DNA from: Prolixibacteraceae bacterium
GTDB taxonomy: Bacteria; Bacteroidota; Bacteroidia; Bacteroidales; Prolixibacteraceae
DNA length: 38,125 bases
Assembly: GCA_019459485.1 (NCBI GenBank)
Contig: JAIBEZ010000033.1
Location: 1-38,125 of the forward strand
Direction: 5' to 3'
The translations under genes were made by a program, and so were the position numbers. This document shows, piece after piece, positions 1-8,785 of this stretch. Positions within the stretch are counted from its first letter, which is position 1; each line of letters opens with the position of its first letter. The notes below the pieces were generated by a model. It did no database searches. It saw only the letters and a program-made list of their open reading frames with translations, and was not told the origin of the DNA.

Positions 1-165
1 AAACAAAAAAAAAAAAAAAAATATATAAAAAAAAAAAAAAATAAAAAAAAACACCTCGTTCTCTTCTTCCCACCGCCGGGGGTTCAACCCCCCCCCCCCC
101 CTCACTCACCTCCAAAAAAAAATAACATTTTAATAACCAAATTAAAAAACACACACGACCATATG
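1..165. other. low-complexity contig end, probably unreliable sequence
   Basis: The first ~60 bases are almost pure A with a few T and C, followed by a C/T-rich stretch with a run of 14 C, then more A-rich sequence to about base 165. Nothing coding or regulatory can be read here. The adjoining peptidase gene is well conserved down to about base 165 and then turns into nonsense, so this is most likely assembly or sequencing noise at a contig edge and not natural DNA. Confidence 0.7.
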
Positions 166-2231
166 TCGGTATATTCTTCAATTACCTTGGCGGTTGGTTT
201 GCCTGCGCCGTGCCCGGCCTTGGTGTCGATACGAACCAAAAGCGGGAGTTTATTTCCTGCATTGTATTCCTGCATCCGGGCCATGTATTTAAAAGTGTGC
301 GCCGGAACAACACGATCGTCGTGATCGGCAGTGGTTGCCAATACCGCCGGATATGCAGTTTCTTCTTTGATGGTATGATAAGGCGAGTAGGCATATAAAT
401 AGTTAAACATTTCTGCATTGTCCTCACTGGAACCATAGTCGCTCGCCCATGCCCAGCCGATGGTAAATTTATGAAACCGCAACATGTCCATCACACCCAC
501 AGCCGGAAGTGCAACTTTAAACAAATCGGGCCTTTGGTTGGTAACAGCGCCAACCAGTAAACCGCCGTTCGAACCGCCCTGAATGGCCAGTTTTTCGCTT
601 GAAGTGTATTTCTGACTGATGAGGTATTCGGCAGCCCCGATAAAATCGTCGAATACATTTTGCTTTTGCAATTTGGTACCTGACTTGTGCCACTCTTCGC
701 CGTATTCGCCGCCCCCGCGAAGATTTACTTCAACAAACACTCCCCCATTTTCGAGGAATTTTATTCTGGAAGCTGAAAAGGCTGGTTTCCGGCTGATGTT
801 AAAACCACCATAGCCATACAGAAGGGTGGGATTGTTGCCGTTCAATTCAATTCCTTTTTTGCTGACGATAAACATGGGGATCATGGTGCCGTCTTTACTG
901 GCAAAGAATTCCTGCTTCACCTCAAAATCATCCGGATTAAATTTCACTTCAGGCCTGAAATGAAGTGATGATTCTTTGGTGGTGAAATCGTATTTGTATA
1001 TTTCGCCAGGGGTATTATAGGATGTGTAACTGAAATATGCAATATTCTCTTCCTTTTTTCCGGAGAAAGCGCCAACTGTGCCAATTCCGGGAAGTTGAAC
1101 CTCATGGTCCAAAACTCCATCGTACGAATAAACTTCTGTTTTGCTGTGCGCATCGGTCATGTAATTAACGACCAATTTGCCACCAATCATAACGACAGAT
1201 TCAAGTACGTCTTTTTTCTCCGGAATGATATCCATCCAGTTTGCTTCTTCGGGCTGGTTGGTGTTGATACGGATTAAACGGTATTTGGGGGCTTTGTAAT
1301 TGGTTAGAACGTAAAGATCGTCCCCTTCACTTTCGACCGGATTGAATTCAGATCCGTAGCTATCCATCAGGCTTACAAATGCAGCATTCTTTTTGCTGAG
1401 ATCCTTGATTTCAAGGGCATTTCCACTTGTTCCTTTACTTTTTGAAACCAGGAGAAAACGTTTGTCATCCGTCACACTTGCACCAAACATGAGTTTTGGA
1501 TTGTCCTGATCACTCACTATCAGCTGATCTGCCGACTGTTCTGTTCCAAGTTTGTGATAATACACTTTCTGAAATTCATTGGCTTTTGACAATTCGCTTC
1601 CGGCTTCGGGTTTGTCGTAGGCGCTGTAGAAAAACCCATCATTGTACCAGCTAATTCCTGAAAATTTCACCCAGTCAATGTGATCCGGAAGTAATTCTCC
1701 GGTTTCGATGTTTTTCACGAAAATTTCATTCCAGTCGGAACCCGATTTGGCCAGCTGGTACATCAGGTATTTGCCATCGTCGGATACAGTGACACTGGTC
1801 AGGGCGGCAGTTCCGTCATCCGACAAAGTGTTCGGATCAAGCAGAACGGTCGGCTCTACTGCCATGTCGTTGGTCGTATATAAAACATTCTGGTTTTGAA
1901 GCCCGCTGTTTTTGTATATGAAATATTTGCCGCCTTCTTTCGAGGGAGTTCCGTATTTTGGGTAATCCCACAATTCGGTCAGGCGGCTGTTAATCTGGTC
2001 GCGGAATGGCAGTTTTTCCAGGTAATTAAACGTCAGTTCATTTTGTTTCCTGACCCATTCGGCTGTTTCTGCTGAGTTGTCGTCTTCCAGCCAGCGGTAA
2101 GGATCTTCAACTTCGGTTCCGAAATAAGTATCTTTTACATCCCCTTTTGCAGTTGCCGGGTAGTCTATCGGTTTTTGGGTGCATGACATCATAAATGCGA
2201 ATGCTAATAAATAAAAAATTGGGTACTTCAT
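102..2231 (-). CDS. prolyl oligopeptidase, S9A family, exported lipoprotein (C-terminus corrupted)
   Basis: Serine peptidase that cleaves short peptides after proline. From the ATG at 2231 the protein has a lipoprotein signal (MKYPIF..., then a Cys in MSCTQ at about residue 17), an S9 N-terminal beta-propeller (about 25-420) and the alpha/beta-hydrolase domain (about 480-709). The nucleophile is Ser554 in GGSNGG. The acid lies in the DHDDR block (636-640) and the His is 674 in KAGHGAGKP. A longer reading frame starts at 2300 but would run through the terminator at 2264-2290, so 2231 is preferred, giving about 710 residues, normal for the family. The last ~18 residues (after EEYTDIW) do not resemble the family and come from the noisy contig end, so the true stop is not resolved. 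It probably acts in the periplasm on imported peptides. It lies downstream of pnp on the same strand but behind a strong terminator. Confidence 0.93.
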   Translation of the reverse strand: MKYPIFYLLAFAFMMSCTQKPIDYPATAKGDVKDTYFGTEVEDPYRWLEDDNSAETAEWVRKQNELTFNYLEKLPFRDQINSRLTELWDYPKYGTPSKEGGKYFIYKNSGLQNQNVLYTTNDMAVEPTVLLDPNTLSDDGTAALTSVTVSDDGKYLMYQLAKSGSDWNEIFVKNIETGELLPDHIDWVKFSGISWYNDGFFYSAYDKPEAGSELSKANEFQKVYYHKLGTEQSADQLIVSDQDNPKLMFGASVTDDKRFLLVSKSKGTSGNALEIKDLSKKNAAFVSLMDSYGSEFNPVESEGDDLYVLTNYKAPKYRLIRINTNQPEEANWMDIIPEKKDVLESVVMIGGKLVVNYMTDAHSKTEVYSYDGVLDHEVQLPGIGTVGAFSGKKEENIAYFSYTSYNTPGEIYKYDFTTKESSLHFRPEVKFNPDDFEVKQEFFASKDGTMIPMFIVSKKGIELNGNNPTLLYGYGGFNISRKPAFSASRIKFLENGGVFVEVNLRGGGEYGEEWHKSGTKLQKQNVFDDFIGAAEYLISQKYTSSEKLAIQGGSNGGLLVGAVTNQRPDLFKVALPAVGVMDMLRFHKFTIGWAWASDYGSSEDNAEMFNYLYAYSPYHTIKEETAYPAVLATTADHDDRVVPAHTFKYMARMQEYNAGNKLPLLVRIDTKAGHGAGKPTAKVIEEYTDIWSCVFFNLVIKMLFFFGGE

Positions 2232-2263
2232 TTTGGTATATTGGTTTTTGGTTTTTATTAAAT

Positions 2264-2290
2264 AAAAATGCCCGACCAGCGGGCATTTTT
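2264..2290 (-). terminator. rho-independent terminator after pnp
   Basis: Perfect 11-bp inverted repeat (AAAAATGCCCG / CGGGCATTTTT) with a 5-base loop, giving a GC-rich core followed by a run of T on either strand. It lies 26 bases past the pnp stop and just before the peptidase start, so it separates the two transcripts. Confidence 0.85.
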
Positions 2291-2315
2291 TATGTTTCAA
2301 AAATAGGATGCTCGA

Positions 2316-4577
2316 TTAACGACGGTCGCGGTTATCGCGGCGATCTCCGCCTCGGTTGTCACGGCGATCTCCGCCACGATTGTCATCACGACGTGGAGGA
2401 CGGTCATCGTTGCTGCGCTCTGGTCTCTCTGGCCTGTCGGGCATGCCTTCAGGTTTTGGAAGCAATACACGGCGCGATAATTTCATTTTACCATCGCGGT
2501 CCATATCCAGCAATTTCACTTCAATTTCCTGACCTTCGGTCAATTCTTCTTCAACTGTTTGCAAACGGTTCCAGCTAATTTCAGAAATATGCAGCAAGCC
2601 TTCTTTTCCCGGCATGATTTCAATAAAGGCGCCAAATGATGTGATCGATTTTACTTTTCCTTTGTAGATTTCACCTTTTTCAGGAATAGCTACAATCATT
2701 TTAATGCGTGCAGCGGCAGCATCGAGTGATTCTTTGTTGATGCTTGAAATCTGAACGTACCCAATATCATCGCGTTCTTCAATCGAAATAACAGTTTTGG
2801 TTTCTTCCTGAAGTTTCTGAATGTTTTTTCCACCTGGGCCAATGATTGGTCCGATGAATTCTTTCGGAACCTGAATGATCACAACGCGTGGAACGTTTGG
2901 TTTGTAATCTTCGCGTGGTTCCGAAATCACTTTCAGGATTTCGCCCAGGATGTGTTCGCGGCCTTGTTTGGCCTGAAGCAATGCCTGAGTAAGAATTTCG
3001 TAAGAAAGTCCACCAACCTTGATGTCCATCTGGGTAGCAGTAATCCCTTTCGAGGTTCCGGTTACCTTGAAGTCCATATCGCCCAGATGATCTTCGTCGC
3101 CCAGAATGTCTGAAAGTACGGCGAATTTATTGTTTGCCGGATCGGTAATCAAACCCATTGCAATTCCAGAAACCGGACGTTTCATTTTAACACCGGCATC
3201 GAGCATACACATGGTTCCGGCGCAAACAGTGGCCATCGACGATGAACCGTTTGATTCCAGAATGTCAGAAACAATTCTTATTACATAAGGAAATTCATCA
3301 GGAATCATTTTTTTCAGGGCACGCAAAGCAAGGTTTCCGTGACCGATTTCGCGGCGTCCAACTCCGCGTGGCACTTTTGCTTCACCAACCGAGAATGGTG
3401 GGAAGTTGTAGTGCAACAAAAATTTCTCGACTCCCTGGTAAGTTACACTGTCGATTTTTTTCTCATCCATTTTGGTTCCCAAAGTGATGGAAGAAAGTGA
3501 CTGAGTTTCGCCACGGGTGAAAATAGCTGATCCGTGCGAACCCGGAAGGTAATTCACTTCGCCCCAAATATCGCGAATCTGGGTGGTTGTGCGGCCGTCC
3601 AAACGGATACCTTCGTCAAGAATCATGCGGCGCATGGCTTCTTTCTCAACATCGTGGTAATATTTTTTAATCAGCTTGATGTTTGTTCCGAGGTCGATTT
3701 CGGTATTTTCAGCGTTGGCTTCTTTGTATTCAGCAACGTATTCTTCAACAATATTGCGGAAACCTTCCATCCGGAGATGCTTGTCGTTGAGACGCTGAGT
3801 CGCAAGCGCATAGCAGGCAGGATAAAGATCTGCCAACACTTTGGCTTTAAGATCGGCATCGTTTATTTCGTGGCAATAGGTACGTTTTGTTTTTCCAACC
3901 AAAGCGGCCAGTTCTTCCTGAGCTGTACACTGGATTTTGATTGCTTCGTGGGCAACTTTAATTGCTTCGAGCATGTCTTCTTCCGAAACTTCTTCCATTT
4001 CGCCTTCAACCATCATGATGTTGTCGAATGTAGCGGCAACCATGATATCGAGGTCCGCTTTTTTGAGTTGCGAAAAAGTTGGGTTTACAATGAATTTTCC
4101 GTCGATACGTGCAACACGAACTTCAGAAATAGGTGTTTCGAATGGCACATCTGAAACGGCAATTGCAGCAGAAGCGGCAAGTCCGGCCAGTGAATCGGCC
4201 ATTACTTCAGAATCAGATGAAATCAGGGAGATCATCATGGCAGTTTCTGCATGGAAATCGGCAGGGAACAATGGGCGTAAAGCGCGGTCAACCAAACGGC
4301 CAATCAGCACTTCATCATCCGACGGACGTGATTCGCGTTTCAGGAATCCACCGGGAAAACGTCCGGCTGCTGCGAATTTTTCGCGGTAGTCAACAGAAAG
4401 TGGCATAAAGTCCACATCTTCTTTGGCATCAACTGCTGCCACAACAGTGGCCATTAACATTGTGTCACCCATACGAACAACCACCGCACCATCGGCTTGC
4501 TTGGCCAACCGGCCGGTTTCAATGGTGATGGTACGGCCATCGCCAAGGTCAATTGTTTTAATAATTGCTTGATTCAT
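2316..4577 (-). CDS. pnp: polyribonucleotide nucleotidyltransferase (PNPase)
   Basis: Phosphorolytic 3'-5' exoribonuclease of the RNA-decay machinery, cytoplasmic trimer. The 753 residues show the full family order: first RNase PH domain (about 10-145), the helical linker (about 145-320), the second, catalytic RNase PH domain (about 325-550, with the FSVGEAK and [10 protein letters not shown] core blocks), a KH domain (about 567-625, with [10 protein letters not shown]) and an S1 domain (about 635-705, with [12 protein letters not shown]). After S1 comes a roughly 45-residue Arg/Asp/Gly-rich tail built of RRDNRGGD-type repeats, which is common in Bacteroidota PNPases and probably adds non-specific RNA binding. 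Start ATG at 4577 gives the conserved [15 protein letters not shown] opening. It follows rpsO on the same strand, the classic rpsO-pnp order, but a hairpin terminator lies between them, so some transcription may start in the 140-base spacer. Confidence 0.98.
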   Translation of the reverse strand: MNQAIIKTIDLGDGRTITIETGRLAKQADGAVVVRMGDTMLMATVVAAVDAKEDVDFMPLSVDYREKFAAAGRFPGGFLKRESRPSDDEVLIGRLVDRALRPLFPADFHAETAMMISLISSDSEVMADSLAGLAASAAIAVSDVPFETPISEVRVARIDGKFIVNPTFSQLKKADLDIMVAATFDNIMMVEGEMEEVSEEDMLEAIKVAHEAIKIQCTAQEELAALVGKTKRTYCHEINDADLKAKVLADLYPACYALATQRLNDKHLRMEGFRNIVEEYVAEYKEANAENTEIDLGTNIKLIKKYYHDVEKEAMRRMILDEGIRLDGRTTTQIRDIWGEVNYLPGSHGSAIFTRGETQSLSSITLGTKMDEKKIDSVTYQGVEKFLLHYNFPPFSVGEAKVPRGVGRREIGHGNLALRALKKMIPDEFPYVIRIVSDILESNGSSSMATVCAGTMCMLDAGVKMKRPVSGIAMGLITDPANNKFAVLSDILGDEDHLGDMDFKVTGTSKGITATQMDIKVGGLSYEILTQALLQAKQGREHILGEILKVISEPREDYKPNVPRVVIIQVPKEFIGPIIGPGGKNIQKLQEETKTVISIEERDDIGYVQISSINKESLDAAAARIKMIVAIPEKGEIYKGKVKSITSFGAFIEIMPGKEGLLHISEISWNRLQTVEEELTEGQEIEVKLLDMDRDGKMKLSRRVLLPKPEGMPDRPERPERSNDDRPPRRDDNRGGDRRDNRGGDRRDNRDRR

Positions 4578-4718
4578 AATTTTTTCGAATAATTAATTTT
4601 TTACACGGTACTCTACAAATGGCGTGGTGGGGTATTTTATTCAGGAAAAATAATTTTACTGAAGTTTTGCGTTTACGAAACTGGTACCATCAGATTTTTT
4701 AAACGGGTATAAAAATAA

Positions 4719-4748
4719 GAAAAGGTCCCGATATATCGGGGCCTTTTC
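4719..4748 (-). terminator. rho-independent terminator between rpsO and pnp
   Basis: Inverted repeat of about 13 bp (AAAAGG-T-CCCGATA against TATCGGG-G-CCTTTT), almost loop-free at its centre, 9 bases past the rpsO stop. On the minus strand it is followed by a T-rich stretch. In the rpsO-pnp pair of other bacteria this position often carries an RNase III-processed hairpin, so it could be an attenuator or processing site as well as a terminator. Confidence 0.75.
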
Positions 4749-4757
4749 TGTCTTAAA

Positions 4758-5027
4758 TTATCGACGTAAGTTAAGGTCTTTGATAATTGCGCGGTAACGG
4801 TTGATGTCTTTCTTTTTCAGATAATCCAAAAGGCTTCTGCGTTTACCTACCAGGGTGATCAATGCCCGTTGTGTACTGAAATCTTTTTTGTTTGTTTTCA
4901 GGTGATCGGTCAGGTGACTGATGCGAAATGAGAACAATGCAATTTGCGCTTCAGACGAGCCTGTGTTTTTCGCTGATTCTCCGTATTTTTCGAAGAACTC
5001 AACTTTCTTTTCAGATGATAAATACAT
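4758..5027 (-). CDS. rpsO: 30S ribosomal protein S15
   Basis: Primary rRNA-binding protein of the small-subunit platform. From ATG 5027 the protein is 89 residues (MYLSSEKK...NLRR), exactly the usual S15 length. A start nine codons upstream would add residues no S15 has. The conserved block is visible: GSSEAQIALFSFRISHLTDH (helix 2, binds the three-way junction of 16S rRNA), then the LVGKRRSLLDYLKKKD loop and helix, and the YRAIIKDLNLRR end. It is preceded by a canonical promoter (5116-5145) and by a bulged hairpin in its leader (5057-5095), a plausible place for autogenous control, since S15 is known to repress its own mRNA in several phyla through unrelated RNA structures. Confidence 0.98.
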   Translation of the reverse strand: MYLSSEKKVEFFEKYGESAKNTGSSEAQIALFSFRISHLTDHLKTNKKDFSTQRALITLVGKRRSLLDYLKKKDINRYRAIIKDLNLRR

Positions 5028-5056
5028 GTAACGTTTATTTAAATTGTTGTACAATG

Positions 5057-5095
5057 TTTAAGCCGCAGCATTGCTTTCAATCGCAACGGCTTAAA
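5057..5095 (-). promoter_or_regulatory. structured rpsO leader (possible S15 autoregulatory hairpin)
   Basis: On the minus strand the leader folds into a 9-bp stem (TTTAAGCCG / CGGCTTAAA) continued, after a 5-base one-sided bulge, by a TTGC/GCAA stem with an 8-base loop. It ends 29 bases before the rpsO start and lies wholly between the predicted transcription start and the start codon. The structure is seen directly. The regulatory role is inference from known S15 autoregulation. Confidence 0.45.
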
Positions 5096-5115
5096 ATTAA
5101 TTTTTAAAAGCAGCG

Positions 5116-5145
5116 CAAAAATAGTCAAATATCTTTGTAATTCAA
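5116..5145 (-). promoter_or_regulatory. Bacteroidota-type promoter of rpsO
   Basis: On the minus strand: TTG (5145-5143), 19-base spacer, TATTTTTG (5123-5116), an exact match to the TTG / TAnnTTTG sigma consensus of Bacteroidota. Predicted start near 5110, giving a leader of about 80 bases. Confidence 0.7.
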
Positions 5146-5209
5146 GTAGGTGGGGAATAATTTCCTGAATTTGAAACTAAGTCATAATATTGCATGGGAA
5201 TGAATCGCG

Positions 5210-5240
5210 TTGACGTAGGAAAAGTTTATAAAAATCTTTG
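5210..5240 (+). promoter_or_regulatory. possible promoter of the BRO-N gene
   Basis: TTG at 5210-5212, 20-base spacer, AATCTTTG at 5233-5240. This is one base away from the TAnnTTTG consensus. It would give a leader of about 60 bases. Confidence 0.4.
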
Positions 5241-5306
5241 TCATACCCTTATTTGGAATAATAAATGTCCTAAATTTAGAAATTAGCAAACGATTAAATA
5301 ACAATC

Positions 5307-6143
5307 ATGAGTCCAATCAAACTTTTTGAAAATAAGAAGGTTAGAGCCCACTGGGATAACGAACAGGGAAAATGGTATTTTTCAATTATTGATGTGATCG
5401 AGGTATTGACAGGCAGTCCCAGACCACGAAAATATTGGAACGCATTAAAAACCAAATTGCAAGCCGAAGGTAGCGAGTTGTCCCATTTTTTGGGACAACT
5501 GAAAATGCAATCAGGAGATGGTAAATTTTACAAAACTGATGTTGCCGAAACGGAACAGCTCTTCCGCATTATTCAATCCATTCCCTCGCCCAAAGCTGAA
5601 CCGTTCAAACAATGGCTGGCAAAAGTGGGATACGAACGTGTACAGGAAATCGAGAACCCTGAACTCGCGCAGGAGCGAATGAAGTTGCTTTACGAACAAA
5701 AGGGCTATCCGAAAGATTGGATCGACAAGCGGTTGCGGGGAATTGCCATTCGCCAAAACCTAACTGATGAGTGGAAGGAGCGTGGAATTAACAACGATCA
5801 TGATTTTGCCATTCTCACCGCTGAGATTTCAAAAGCTACTTTCGGATTAACTCCATCGGAGTATAAAGAGGTGAAGGGATTAGTCAAAAAGAGTCATAAT
5901 CTGCGCGACCACATGACAGACCTTGAGCTAATTTTCACAATGCTGGGCGAGAAAGTCACCACTGAGATTTCGCAGAAAGAAAAACCGGACACCTTTCCCA
6001 AAAACAAACAGGTAGCCACGCGTGGCGGAAGAGTCGCTGGCAACGCCCGCCGGGAAACAGAAAATGAGTTGGGACAAAGCATTATTTCGAATCAGAATTT
6101 TTTAGATAAAACAACCAGCGATGAGAAAAATCTGACTGAATAA
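5307..6143 (+). CDS. BRO-N / DinD-like phage antirepressor-family protein
   Basis: The 278-residue protein has an N-terminal Bro-N-like DNA-binding domain (about 1-110: LFENKKVRAHWD..., then YFSIIDVIEVLT and PRKYWNALKTKL, typical of BRO/antirepressor proteins) and a C-terminal region (about 120-278) resembling the DinD/KilA-C type, including the helical DHDFAILTAEISKATFG block, the LRDHMTDLELIFTMLGE helix and a closing GNARRETENELG segment. DinD is a LexA-regulated E. coli protein that modulates RecA. BRO-N proteins occur as prophage antirepressors and as orphan chromosomal genes. No other phage gene lies next to it, so here it is an orphan regulator or DNA-damage factor. The start ATG fits the domain start. 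A weak hairpin terminator follows. The family call is good. The cellular role is unknown. Confidence 0.85.
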   Translation: MSPIKLFENKKVRAHWDNEQGKWYFSIIDVIEVLTGSPRPRKYWNALKTKLQAEGSELSHFLGQLKMQSGDGKFYKTDVAETEQLFRIIQSIPSPKAEPFKQWLAKVGYERVQEIENPELAQERMKLLYEQKGYPKDWIDKRLRGIAIRQNLTDEWKERGINNDHDFAILTAEISKATFGLTPSEYKEVKGLVKKSHNLRDHMTDLELIFTMLGEKVTTEISQKEKPDTFPKNKQVATRGGRVAGNARRETENELGQSIISNQNFLDKTTSDEKNLTE

Positions 6144-6148
6144 TCAAG

Positions 6149-6172
6149 AAAGAAGTCTCTTCTTTTATTTTT
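6149..6172 (+). terminator. AT-rich hairpin terminator after the BRO-N gene
   Basis: AAAGAAG / CTTCTTT 7-bp stem with a 3-base loop, followed by TATTTTT. It begins five bases after the stop codon. The stem is weak, but position and T-tract fit. Confidence 0.45.
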
Positions 6173-6225
6173 GATTCTCCGATAAACTCCCGAAAATTTT
6201 TGAAATTCAAGAGCAGCGGAATTAT

Positions 6226-6912
6226 TTATTTTTCCAATGGTTTTTCATCAACACCTTTCCTGAACCCGATAACAAATGAAATCCGGGTATAATTGGCGGC
6301 ATAAAAGTTTGAAAATTCACTTTTTGTCCACAAATAGCTAAAATTTAGACCAATGGTGGTTTTGTCGATAAAGCCGGATTCAAAAAGTCTGAACTTGATT
6401 CCATAGGCAGGTTTGTTGAAATAGTCGCGGTTAAGCCCACTTTTGCGTATTTCACCGGAACTGGGGGGTTTGGTTAACATGGTGGAATAGGAAATATTCA
6501 GATTATTGTAGCCAATCATCAGGTATTCTGCCTCAGGACCAATTGCCAAAGCAAGCCTGCTATTTATCCGCAGCTGAACCAGCAAAGCCGCATCGGCAAA
6601 AAGGCTGGTTATATTTCCCGAATAATAACTATGTCCACCAAGTCCTCCGGAGTCAAGATTAATATTTGAATATTGCAAATTCAGTCCGGCTTCTTTCCTG
6701 GCCGAAACCCGATGATCATTGTTGTACCAGCTTTTGGTTGCATTAAATGTCAGATAAGTTGGAGAAGGATTTTCGTTCCAGTAATTGTGCTGAACAGGCG
6801 AAGATGTTTTATTAATTCCAAAGGCAAAGCTGGTTTCGCGTATTTTTTGTGCTAAAACATTGTTAAGTGCTGAGAGCATAAAAAAGCAAAAGAAAAAAGT
6901 TGTTCGTTTCAT
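6226..6912 (-). CDS. secreted beta-barrel protein of unknown function
   Basis: 228 residues with a clear signal peptide (MKRTTFFFCFFMLSALNNVLAQ, cleavage after the AQ at residue 22). The mature part has alternating hydrophobic/polar strands with many aromatic residues, ending in a strand of the pattern TRISFVIGFRKG, as in small outer-membrane barrels of Bacteroidota (the OMP_b-brl/PorT-like group). No catalytic motif is visible. It is a single gene in its orientation, with no partner close by. Barrel topology is inferred from strand pattern and signal peptide. The function is unknown. Confidence 0.75.
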   Translation of the reverse strand: MKRTTFFFCFFMLSALNNVLAQKIRETSFAFGINKTSSPVQHNYWNENPSPTYLTFNATKSWYNNDHRVSARKEAGLNLQYSNINLDSGGLGGHSYYSGNITSLFADAALLVQLRINSRLALAIGPEAEYLMIGYNNLNISYSTMLTKPPSSGEIRKSGLNRDYFNKPAYGIKFRLFESGFIDKTTIGLNFSYLWTKSEFSNFYAANYTRISFVIGFRKGVDEKPLEK

Positions 6913-7274
6913 TGCAGTTTGTTGAATGAGTGAAAAACCGAAGTTTTGTAAAGTTAAACTAATAAAGAGAGGTTTTCCCTTGTCTCTGCAAAAAAAATGC
7001 AGGCAGAACAGGGAAAGATTGGAATCGACCTTTGCAACAGATTCATATCTTTGCCTGAAATTCGGATTAGTAAGTAATAGAAGCTATTTATTGTCGTACA
7101 TTTTCCCAACTCACCCCACGTCCGCAAGCGGACGTCCCCCCCTCTTTTTTTAATAGAGGGGGAAAGCATCGCAGATGCGAGGGGGTGAATTGGGATAAAA
7201 AGTACAAATTCAAATGCGGCATTGTTTCATTCTAAATTACTTAAATGCCAAAAACGGATAAAAAAAACAATGCT
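6913..7274. other. spacer between barrel gene and S4 gene
   Basis: About 360 bases without a convincing gene. The short readings on either strand have no recognisable content. The only clear structure is the nested palindrome at 7105-7194, described separately. No TAnnTTTG promoter was found for the S4 gene. Confidence 0.6.
7105..7194. repeat. cloverleaf-shaped nested palindrome (REP-like element)
   Basis: Outer 13-bp arms (7105-7117 and 7182-7194, one mismatch) enclose three separate hairpins: ACGTCCGC/GCGGACGT (7118-7135, perfect), CCCCCTCT/AGAGGGGG (7138-7162) and GCATC/GATGC (7166-7178). The middle hairpin with its trailing AAAGC recurs at about 8380-8405. Such elements resemble REP sequences mobilised by RAYT transposases. 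A decayed RAYT lies at 27472-27778. Confidence 0.75.
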
Positions 7275-7484
7275 ATGAAAACATACGAACTAAACGGAGC
7301 AGAATTTATTGAGCTGATTAAACTATTGAAAATCATGCGTGTAAGCGAATCGGGCGGACAGGCAAAAATGATGGTTGACGATGGAATTGTTTTCCGAAAC
7401 GGTGAACCGGAATTCCGCAAACGCGCCAAACTCAGGAGCGGCGATTTGATTGAAGTAATGGATTTTAAAATCAAGGTGGTATAA
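7275..7484 (+). CDS. S4-domain RNA-binding protein (YbcJ-like)
   Basis: From the ATG at 7275 the product is 69 residues, the normal size for stand-alone S4 proteins of the YbcJ/RlbA type (E. coli YbcJ is about 70). The S4 fold is clear: ELIKLLKIMRVSESGGQAK (helix pair), VDDGIVFRNGE (loop and strand), RKRAKLRSGDLIEV (basic RNA-contact strand and turn). A start ten codons upstream exists (ATG 7245) but adds residues outside the domain. The family binds structured RNA, probably ribosomal, but its exact role is not settled. The last 81 bases of this gene recur at about 90% identity at 9625-9705. Confidence 0.9.
   Translation: MKTYELNGAEFIELIKLLKIMRVSESGGQAKMMVDDGIVFRNGEPEFRKRAKLRSGDLIEVMDFKIKVV
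7404..7484 (+). repeat. direct repeat copy A (3' end of the S4 gene)
   Basis: This 81-base segment encodes EPEFRKRAKLRSGDLIEVMD and the final residues of the S4 protein. Compared by eye with 9625-9705 it differs at 8 positions. The two copies bracket about 2.1 kb containing the DUF433/DUF5615 pair, the minisatellite and an unknown gene. Confidence 0.8.
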
Positions 7485-7547
7485 AAACCTTTTTGTTGCA
7501 AGTTCGGGTGCTGCTTTGAGTCGCGCCCGGACTGTATGAATGCAGAA

Positions 7548-8133
<586 letters not shown>

Positions 8134-8147
8134 TTATTTTTTTGAAC

Positions 8148-8178
8148 CAAAATTAGCGATATAGTAATTAAAATACAA
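8148..8178 (-). promoter_or_regulatory. promoter of the DUF433/DUF5615 operon
   Basis: Minus-strand TTG (8178-8176), 20-base spacer, TAATTTTG (8155-8148), matching the TTG / TAnnTTTG consensus. The start codon follows at 8130. Confidence 0.65.
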
Positions 8179-8381
8179 CCGGCATCTGCTTAAAAAAATC
8201 TTTGTCGAATGTGTCTTAAAATGCAAGCTCAAAACTTACTATAATGATTTCCAGCATAGAGCTGTTTATGAAATGTGGCTGAACCCATACAATTCCGGAA
8301 TCTGATTCCAAAATTGTAAAGATTAATTTTAAGTTCAATGACGTTTTGTGTTTGCATTTTCCACTTATATTCGCCCCTTGC

Positions 8382-8401
8382 ACCCCTCTTTTAAAAGAGG
8401 G
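8382..8401. repeat. CCCTC-hairpin, second copy of REP-like core
   Basis: Perfect palindrome of CCCTCTTTT with AAAAGAGGG, followed by AAAGC, the same core as the middle hairpin of the cloverleaf element at 7138-7166. Further GC-rich sequence (CCGCCTGCGTGCCGC) follows. Confidence 0.6.
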
Positions 8402-8473
8402 AAAGCCGCCTGCGTGCCGCATCTTCCCGTTGCTCCGCCAACTGTAATGGGTTTCCTTTCGGCAACGACCGGT

Positions 8474-8736
8474 GTCTCACCAAGGCTTCCCGACATATCA
8501 CAGACATTTCACGGCCTTTCGCGAAGACTTCCCGGCGTCTCACCAGATCTTCACGCCTTCTCGGAGACGTTTCACGTGCACGTTATTTGTTTCCGGGAAG
8601 GCGCGCATCGTTACCGAGATGGCGCGCATCGATTCCGAGAAGGCGTTATTTGGCTCCGGGAAAGCGCGCACCATTTCCGGGAAGGCGGTATTTGTCTCCG
8701 ATAAGGCGGTAAGCCCTTGCGATAAGGCGCGCAACT
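8474..8736. repeat. degenerate 21-bp tandem repeat (minisatellite), 12 units in two blocks
   Basis: Five 21-base units (8474-8578; pattern TCTCNCNAAGNCTTCCCGGC), an 11-base junction, then seven units (8590-8736; pattern TTTCCGGGAAGGCGCGCATCG). Units differ at several positions but keep exact 21-base register within each block. The array is markedly GC-richer than its surroundings. Both strands read as stop-free heptapeptide repeats, such as FREGAHR on the plus strand and AFPETNN on the minus strand. No good start context or family supports either as a protein. Confidence 0.75.
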
Positions 8737-8785
8737 TCAGGAAAACAATTTGTATTAATCATTAAAAAAAGTTACACGCAACCAA

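Noticed and set aside
3534-4154. 206-codon open frame antisense to pnp
   Set aside because: It is a shadow of the highly conserved pnp gene; composition is Phe/His/Cys-rich with no domain, and there is no start context.
5307-6143. Prophage around the BRO-N gene
   Set aside because: No integrase, capsid, tail or lysis genes nearby; neighbours are housekeeping and barrel genes.
7105-7194. tRNA gene suggested by the cloverleaf shape
   Set aside because: Arm lengths, loop sequences (no TTC, no CCA, no anticodon-loop pattern) and the 13-bp outer stem do not fit a tRNA.
8216-8422. 68-codon minus-strand frame next to the antitoxin gene
   Set aside because: Starts inside the CCCTC hairpin element, no family resemblance, no promoter.
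8348-8765. Repeat proteins encoded by the minisatellite (FREGAH or AFPETNN heptads)
   Set aside because: Frames are open because the unit is 21 bases without stops, both strands are open at once, and no start or promoter favours one; kept as a repeat.
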